From Pseudomonadota bacterium (lineage in GTDB: Bacteria; Pseudomonadota; Gammaproteobacteria; Steroidobacterales; Steroidobacteraceae): a stretch of DNA of 64,000 bases. The stretch is from contig JAFEDU010000001.1 in assembly GCA_018241425.1 (NCBI GenBank), positions 1,116,001 through 1,180,000 of the forward strand. The letters are read 5' to 3'. The translations under genes were made by a program, and so were the position numbers. This document shows, piece by piece, positions 59,568-64,000 of this stretch. Under the pieces are notes generated by a model. It did no database searches. It was not told the origin of the DNA and saw nothing but the letters and a program-made list of their open reading frames with translations. Each line of letters opens with the position of its first letter. The first letter of the stretch is position 1.

Positions 59568-61004
59568 CTATTTCAACCGAGCAGGGATCCGGCGCAGTCC
59601 GCGCACCGGCCCGACGCCGAGCGCCCGCCGCTTGCCCTGTTGGGAACGTAGCCGTCCGCGCCGCCCGGTGACCTGCAACTTCTGGGCGCTTTCAGGTGAC
59701 AGACGAACGGCCAGGCGCGCGGTCGCCACCGAAAGTCCGCCGAAGAAGTACCAGTAAGGCTCAGAGAAGCCGAACGAGGCGAAGCTGAAGAACAAGTCTA
59801 CCGCAACCACCACGACCAGGGCGGTAGCCACGTCATGCAGGAACTGCAGCTGCTCATTGTCTGAGGCTGCCGCGCTCACGAGTCGTTGAGCCTCCCAGCA
59901 TGCCCGCAGGAAGCTCCAGATCAGTGCCAGGAGCAGAACCAGGCCGATATAGCCCAGTTCTTCGGCAACCTCGGTGTATAGATTGTGCGATGGCAGGTCC
60001 TCGCCGCGAAAATTCGCATTGGCTTCGCGGGAGGTCCCGAGTCCGTGACCAAAGAATGGGCGCCGCAGGGATACGCGGAAATCCCCCATGACCCCGGTAA
60101 TACGGGCTTCCGCGGTCTGACCACCCTTCGCACTATGGGAGAAAATCGACACGTACCGTTCGCGCTGAAGGTCACTCATCAGCGAAAGAGCGACCACAAA
60201 GACCAGGAGGCCCCCTGCCAGAAAGGCGACCCGGTGCTTGGTCCGCCATATGAGCAGCACTCCGAGGAAGATCAGGCCGAGAAATCCCGACCTCGATGCA
60301 CTGAGCACCAGTGCGTAGCACATGAGGGCCGCCACCACGGCGAACAGCATGCGGCGCGTCGGCGAATTGGGCCTCAAGATCAGGTGCACCAGCGGGAGTG
60401 TCATGATCACCACGAAGGCCAGCCCGTTCGGATTGATGATGTCGTAGGGTGAGCCCGCGAGCCTGTCCATGTATTCCCAGTTGCCGAGGGACGTGTACGA
60501 ACCCCAGTAACCGGACTTGACGTGCATGAACAGCGGCTCGAACACCCGCCACAGCTGTGTTCCGGTGTAGACGATCAGCAGCGTCTTGAGCTTCGATACC
60601 GAGTCGACCGTCGCGATGACAAAGAAGAAGAAGCACACCGATTTCGCGTAGCCCTCGAGGTTGTGCAGCACGCTGCCTGGCCACTCGACGAACGGGACCG
60701 TGACGACGATGTACCCCAGCAGGATCCACAGGTTCCGCGCTGCCGGGTCGAGCTTTCCCCGACGCTGCACGTGCGACCGGCTCGGCGCGAGTGCAATCGC
60801 TAGCCCGGTAAACACCGCCAGCAAAAGGTCGAAGTGGAGCGCCCCAAGGAGTGGCACCCTGGCGGTCAGGTGCGTGAAATAGCTGATCAGGAAGGCGCAG
60901 AAGAGGTAGAAGGCGGCGCCCGGGGGCTCGCGCAGGCCGACCCTGCGACGGGTGCCCTCGCGATTCCGGGCCCGCTCCGCCTGTCGCGCCGCGGGCCTGC
61001 TCAC
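59568..61004 (-). CDS. O-antigen polymerase/ligase-like membrane protein (Wzy/WaaL superfamily)
   Basis: A 478-residue polytopic protein starting at GTG with about ten hydrophobic stretches. The large periplasmic loop (about 260-340) holds LRRPFFGHGLGTSREANANFRGEDLPSHNLYTEV in pieces; the SHNLYTEVAEELG segment is the H-N-x-Y-x(2,4)-E mark of the Wzy_C/O-antigen ligase superfamily. An arginine-rich tail of 45 residues ends the protein. It would polymerise repeat units or ligate the glycan to lipid A. It sits in an operon with the amidotransferase gene. Confidence 0.85.
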   Translation of the reverse strand: MSRPAARQAERARNREGTRRRVGLREPPGAAFYLFCAFLISYFTHLTARVPLLGALHFDLLLAVFTGLAIALAPSRSHVQRRGKLDPAARNLWILLGYIVVTVPFVEWPGSVLHNLEGYAKSVCFFFFVIATVDSVSKLKTLLIVYTGTQLWRVFEPLFMHVKSGYWGSYTSLGNWEYMDRLAGSPYDIINPNGLAFVVIMTLPLVHLILRPNSPTRRMLFAVVAALMCYALVLSASRSGFLGLIFLGVLLIWRTKHRVAFLAGGLLVFVVALSLMSDLQRERYVSIFSHSAKGGQTAEARITGVMGDFRVSLRRPFFGHGLGTSREANANFRGEDLPSHNLYTEVAEELGYIGLVLLLALIWSFLRACWEAQRLVSAAASDNEQLQFLHDVATALVVVVAVDLFFSFASFGFSEPYWYFFGGLSVATARLAVRLSPESAQKLQVTGRRGRLRSQQGKRRALGVGPVRGLRRIPARLK

Positions 61005-61092
61005 CGGGCCACCTTCCGCCGCGCGCGGACCTGCGCCACAGCCAGCCGTCTAGCGTGACTTGCGCCCGGCAGCAGTACGCATTCAGGTGCTT

Positions 61093-62214
61093 TCATTGAA
61101 TGCTCTCGTAGACCGTGGCGTACTCGCGCGCCATACGCGCGCTCGAGTAGCGCGCTGGATCGGCGGCGACGCCCGCGTTCGAAGGTGGGGTCTGCATAAT
61201 CATCGCCTGGAGGCCGGCGACCAGAGCCGGCTTGCTGGAGGCGGGTATCAGGTTCCCATTGGGGACACCAGCCAGCACCTCGGGAATTGACCCGACCGCA
61301 GTCGCGAGAATCGGGACACGCCATTGCAGTGCTTCCAGCAGCACCAAGGGCATTCCCTCGGTTATGGAACTCATGACGAAACCACGCGCGTTTTCCAGCA
61401 GCCGGTCAGATCCCTCAACATAGCCCGGGAGCAGCACGTCGGACTGCAAGCCAAGCTGCTCGATCAGCCGTTGAAGCGCCGGCCGCTCCGGACCGTCGCC
61501 GACAATGACAAGGGCAGCGGCGCCGGGGCACTCGGTTCTCGCCACCGCAAACGCTTCGATCAGGGCGCCGAAACCCTTCTCAGCGGACAAGCGCCCGATC
61601 GCCACCAGCGTGGGCCGGCTGGACGCCAATCCGACCAGGGCCTCCGGCACGGGAGGGGCACCGAGCCTGCGCAGATCCTGCAGGCGCCGATCAAGGCTCG
61701 GAATCCCGTTTTCAATCACCCGTAAGTGCCCCGGCTTCAGACTCCGCAGCGAACTGAGTTCGCGCATGTGAGGCCCGACGGCGACCACTGCATCCATTCT
61801 CCGTAAGGCCAGGCGATCCAATCGCTCATACACCCACAGTGCCGAAAAGCGGGGTGCGCCCGTCCAGCCGTGCAGCGTGCTGATCATCGGGCCGCGCCGC
61901 CCTCGGGGCAGCGCGCCGAGCAGTATATTTCCCTTGTAGCCATGGGAATGGATCACGTCCGCCCCATGGGCTCGGGCACAGCCCAACAGCGCCGCAACTG
62001 CGCTTGGACTCGGACGCGGGACAATTCTCAGCGGCTCGACCGGGACCCCGTACGCCTGCGCCCGCCTCTCGAATTCCGTCGGGGGCGTGCCGGGGTCGCG
62101 CATGCTTCCTACGACCGGGGAGTCTCCGCGCTCCTGCTGCTCGCGAGCCAGATACAATAGAATCCTCTCCGCACCATATACCCCTTCGCTGTGAATCAAA
62201 TGGAGAATTCGCAT
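61093..62214 (-). CDS. Glycosyltransferase family 4
   Basis: A 373-residue GT-B enzyme. RILHLIHSEGVYGAERILLYLAREQ near 2-26 is the acceptor loop; VIHSHGYKGNILLGAL near 91-106, LVAIGRLSAEKGFGALIEAF near 212-231 and MSSITEGMPLVLLEALQWRVPILATAVGSIPEVL near 294-327 give the E-x7-E pair. The C-terminus is short. It precedes the polymerase gene on the same strand by 88 bases and is divergent from the acetyltransferase gene. Confidence 0.92.
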   Translation of the reverse strand: MRILHLIHSEGVYGAERILLYLAREQQERGDSPVVGSMRDPGTPPTEFERRAQAYGVPVEPLRIVPRPSPSAVAALLGCARAHGADVIHSHGYKGNILLGALPRGRRGPMISTLHGWTGAPRFSALWVYERLDRLALRRMDAVVAVGPHMRELSSLRSLKPGHLRVIENGIPSLDRRLQDLRRLGAPPVPEALVGLASSRPTLVAIGRLSAEKGFGALIEAFAVARTECPGAAALVIVGDGPERPALQRLIEQLGLQSDVLLPGYVEGSDRLLENARGFVMSSITEGMPLVLLEALQWRVPILATAVGSIPEVLAGVPNGNLIPASSKPALVAGLQAMIMQTPPSNAGVAADPARYSSARMAREYATVYESIQ

Positions 62215-62243
62215 TTGGACTCTGAACGGCGGAGTCTCAGGAA

Positions 62244-62837
62244 ATGACCTGGCGGCGCTGCCGGTCGCTGATGGCTTCGGATCTGTGGCGATACAACGCC
62301 AGGCTCGGAGCGCGCGAGTTCTGGTTGCAACTCATCGTGACCCCGGGGTTCCGCTATACGGTACTGCTGCGCCTTTACGCCTGGGCGCGAACCCAGCGCT
62401 GGTGCGGCTGCGGAATCCGGCAGCTACTCGTCGTCCTGCTGCATCACTACTCGATTCGCTATGGGATCGACATCTCACGAGACGTCTCCATCGGCAGTGG
62501 CCTGTATATCGGGCATTTCGGCGGCATCTTCGTGAACCAGCAGGTCGTCATCGGGGACAACTGCAACCTGTCGCACGGGGTCACCCTCGGACAGGTCAAT
62601 CGCGGACCGCGTGCGGGCTGCCCAACGATCGGCAACAACGTTTACATCGGCCCCGGCGCCAAGGTGATCGGACGAATCACCATAGGCGACTATGCCGCCA
62701 TTGGGGCGAATGCGGTCGTGGTGAATGACGTCGCCCCGCGCACGGCCGTCGCCGGGATCCCGGCCCGGCCGGTGTCCGACATCGGATCGGACGGGTACGT
62801 GAACCGTACTGATTACCCAGCCATTGCACCCGACTGA
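62244..62837 (+). CDS. Left-handed beta-helix O-acetyltransferase (serine acetyltransferase-like)
   Basis: A 197-residue hexapeptide-repeat protein. The N-terminal 80 residues are helical; the LbH region begins near residue 83: ISRDVSIGSGLYIGHFGGIFVNQQVVIGDNCNLSHGVTLGQ in pieces (about 77-117), IGNNVYIGPGAKVIGRITIG near 130-149, and AVAGIPARPV near 173-182. It resembles colanic-acid-type and serine acetyltransferases and probably O-acetylates a sugar of the glycan with acetyl-CoA; a cysteine-synthesis role is less likely in this context. Confidence 0.85.
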   Translation: MTWRRCRSLMASDLWRYNARLGAREFWLQLIVTPGFRYTVLLRLYAWARTQRWCGCGIRQLLVVLLHHYSIRYGIDISRDVSIGSGLYIGHFGGIFVNQQVVIGDNCNLSHGVTLGQVNRGPRAGCPTIGNNVYIGPGAKVIGRITIGDYAAIGANAVVVNDVAPRTAVAGIPARPVSDIGSDGYVNRTDYPAIAPD

Positions 62838-62851
62838 TTGGCAGCGGGCAG

Positions 62852-63760
62852 TCATGGCGCGCGCTTGGTTATGAGGCTGCGCGCAATGGCACGCCAGGCG
62901 GGTCGATACCAGGGCACGAAGCGCAGCGCCCGCAAGTAGTCTTGCAGGGCGGCACCCCAGTTCCGCTCCTGCCACAAGGTCATGTCGCCGCGACCGCAGT
63001 AGGTGTGTGCCCATGCGCGTCGCGCAACGTGGTCGTCGACGATTCCCGGGTGACGCTCCAGGAACGACGACATGATGCGAATCGCCGACTGATACCGCTT
63101 GCGGTAGTTCTTCGACATCTGCCCGGCCCAGATTCGGTAGCGCACGGTGACTTCCGGCACGAAATCGAACTGGTAGTGGGCGGACAGCCGGAGCCACAGA
63201 TCGTAGTCGATACCCATGCCGAGGGTCTCGTCGAAGGCGCCGACCCGACGCAGGCACTCACTGCGCACGACGCCTGCCGAGTAGCAGACGAAGTTCTCCA
63301 CCAGCAGGGCGCCTGTAACCCAGCCGCGCCGCATCGGGGTCACCCCCTTCTGTAGCTTACCGCCGCCCCCATCCATGCACTCGTAGTCGGAGTACACCAC
63401 GCCGATCTCGGGCCTTCCGCGGAACAGCGCCATCTGCCGCTCCAGCTTCCCGGGCAGCCACACATCGTCGGCATCGAGAAACGCAATCGTGTCGCCCCGG
63501 GCGAGCGCGACGCCCTGGTTCTTGGCGCGCGCCTGGCCGGCATTTTCCTGCCGATGAACCCGTACCCGCGGATCGTCATGCCAGCGGGCCACGACCGCGG
63601 GTGTATCGTCAGTCGAACCGTCGTCGACGATCTGGACCTCGAGATTCCGGTAGGTCTGAGCCAGCGCGGACTCAACCGCCTGCGGCAGGTACTGCCCCAT
63701 GTTGTAGGTCGCAATGACGACCGAGACCAGACCACCGCCGTCCTCAGGATCCATAGGCAT
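62852..63760 (-). CDS. Glycosyltransferase family 2
   Basis: A 302-residue GT-A enzyme. LVSVVIATYNMGQYLPQAVESAL near 11-33, VDDGSTDDTPAV near 46-57, ARGDTIAFLDADDVWLPGKL near 85-104 and VGAFDETLGMGIDYDLWLRLSAH near 171-193 are classical. The ATG at 63760 overlaps the stop of the upstream gene by one base (TGATG), so I prefer it to the TTG at 63772. Confidence 0.9.
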   Translation of the reverse strand: MPMDPEDGGGLVSVVIATYNMGQYLPQAVESALAQTYRNLEVQIVDDGSTDDTPAVVARWHDDPRVRVHRQENAGQARAKNQGVALARGDTIAFLDADDVWLPGKLERQMALFRGRPEIGVVYSDYECMDGGGGKLQKGVTPMRRGWVTGALLVENFVCYSAGVVRSECLRRVGAFDETLGMGIDYDLWLRLSAHYQFDFVPEVTVRYRIWAGQMSKNYRKRYQSAIRIMSSFLERHPGIVDDHVARRAWAHTYCGRGDMTLWQERNWGAALQDYLRALRFVPWYRPAWRAIARSLITKRAP

Positions 63761-64000
63761 CAGATCTGGCAAATGGAAAAACGGTACTTGCCCGAGCGTT
63801 CCTGGGGAATCCTCTCGAGGTAGCTCGCCCGGAATTCGATCCCGGGCCCGAATACATGCTGCATTTCCCTGATGAGCGCCACTTCGGTCTCCTGCGAGAA
63901 ATCAGGCGCCCTGACGACATTGAGCTGGATCAGATCCACGGCAGTCTGAACAATCTGGAGTTGTTCGATGCCTTCGATCGCCGTGAGAGTGCGTTCAACC
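63760..64000 (-). CDS. CapK/phenylacetate-CoA ligase-like adenylate-forming enzyme, C-terminal end only
   Basis: Only the last 79 residues are in the window (the gene enters from the right edge). They read as the C-terminal subdomain of the PaaK/CapK family: EGIEQLQIVQTAVDLIQLNVV, then RAPDFSQETEVALIREMQHVFG and RIPQERSGKYRFSICQI, where the GKYR lysine fits the catalytic A10-type lysine of adenylate-forming enzymes. CapK-type proteins in capsule loci are thought to activate an acid for transfer to the polysaccharide. Its stop is coupled to the GT2 start (TGATG). Confidence 0.7.
   Translation of the reverse strand, partial: VERTLTAIEGIEQLQIVQTAVDLIQLNVVRAPDFSQETEVALIREMQHVFGPGIEFRASYLERIPQERSGKYRFSICQI

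Noticed and set aside
1..64000. tRNA, rRNA, CRISPR arrays, insertion sequences, attachment sites and replication origins
   Set aside because: No tRNA TPsiC-like block, rRNA core sequence, spaced short repeats, transposase, integrase or iteron cluster could be found by reading.

Overview
The window is strongly GC-rich double-stranded chromosomal DNA with tightly packed, often translationally coupled genes. Its families (GlrK/QseG/GlrR, PsiF, SrkA, a PrsR-type regulator with its sugar transferase, a CRP-like box) point to a high-GC gammaproteobacterium, perhaps of the Nevskiales/Steroidobacterales type; that placement is inference. I see no rRNA, tRNA, CRISPR array, transposase or phage gene.

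Bases 1-12.1 kb are accessory catabolism. An HD-domain oxygenase (cut by the window edge) is coupled to a gamma-butyrobetaine-hydroxylase-like dioxygenase, a pair resembling the TmpB/TmpA phosphonate-oxidation enzymes. Then come an apparently Tat-exported HisC-like aminotransferase, a dimethylargininase and two small membrane proteins. A cassette of luciferase-like monooxygenases with NTF2-like, EthD-like and glutathione-transferase partners follows. Next is a three-gene operon (DUF4242 protein, AurF-like diiron protein, methyltransferase) divergent from a LysR regulator, with a perfect 17-bp palindrome between them. A PsiF protein ends this part.

Bases 12.1-28.2 kb hold a DUF885 lipoprotein, a degenerate small gene, a TraB/Tiki-like secreted protein, a coupled CoA-transferase/enoyl-CoA hydratase/PaaY operon, an M28 peptidase, a PAS-GAF-GGDEF-EAL protein, a lipoprotein, SrkA and GalE. 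The GlrK-QseG-GlrR signalling operon begins at 26.1 kb and runs to 29.6 kb.

Bases 29.7-36.8 kb carry PrsR coupled to a TIGR03013-type sugar transferase, preceded by several palindromes including a perfect TGTGA-N6-TCACA box, and then a 1342-residue secreted mosaic protein with a beta-propeller, three FN3 repeats and a duplicated flanking domain.

Bases 37-64 kb form a surface-glycan locus: PIG-L deacetylase, SDR, seven glycosyltransferases (three GT4-like, four GT2; an eighth GT-B type enzyme of uncertain family at 40 kb is counted as GT4-like in its entry), glucose-1-phosphate cytidylyltransferase, 3,5-epimerase, NAD epimerase, C-methyltransferase, a DUF4910 aminopeptidase-like protein, a Wzm/Wzt ABC exporter with a Wzt C-terminal domain, FemAB-like and GNAT acyltransferases, an AsnB-type amidotransferase, an O-antigen polymerase/ligase-like membrane protein, a LbH acetyltransferase, and the end of a CapK-like adenylate-forming enzyme at the right edge. 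The set suggests a polysaccharide with a branched or C-methylated deoxysugar and acyl, amide or amino-acid decorations. The likely novelty is in the AurF-like operon and in the decoration genes of this glycan locus.
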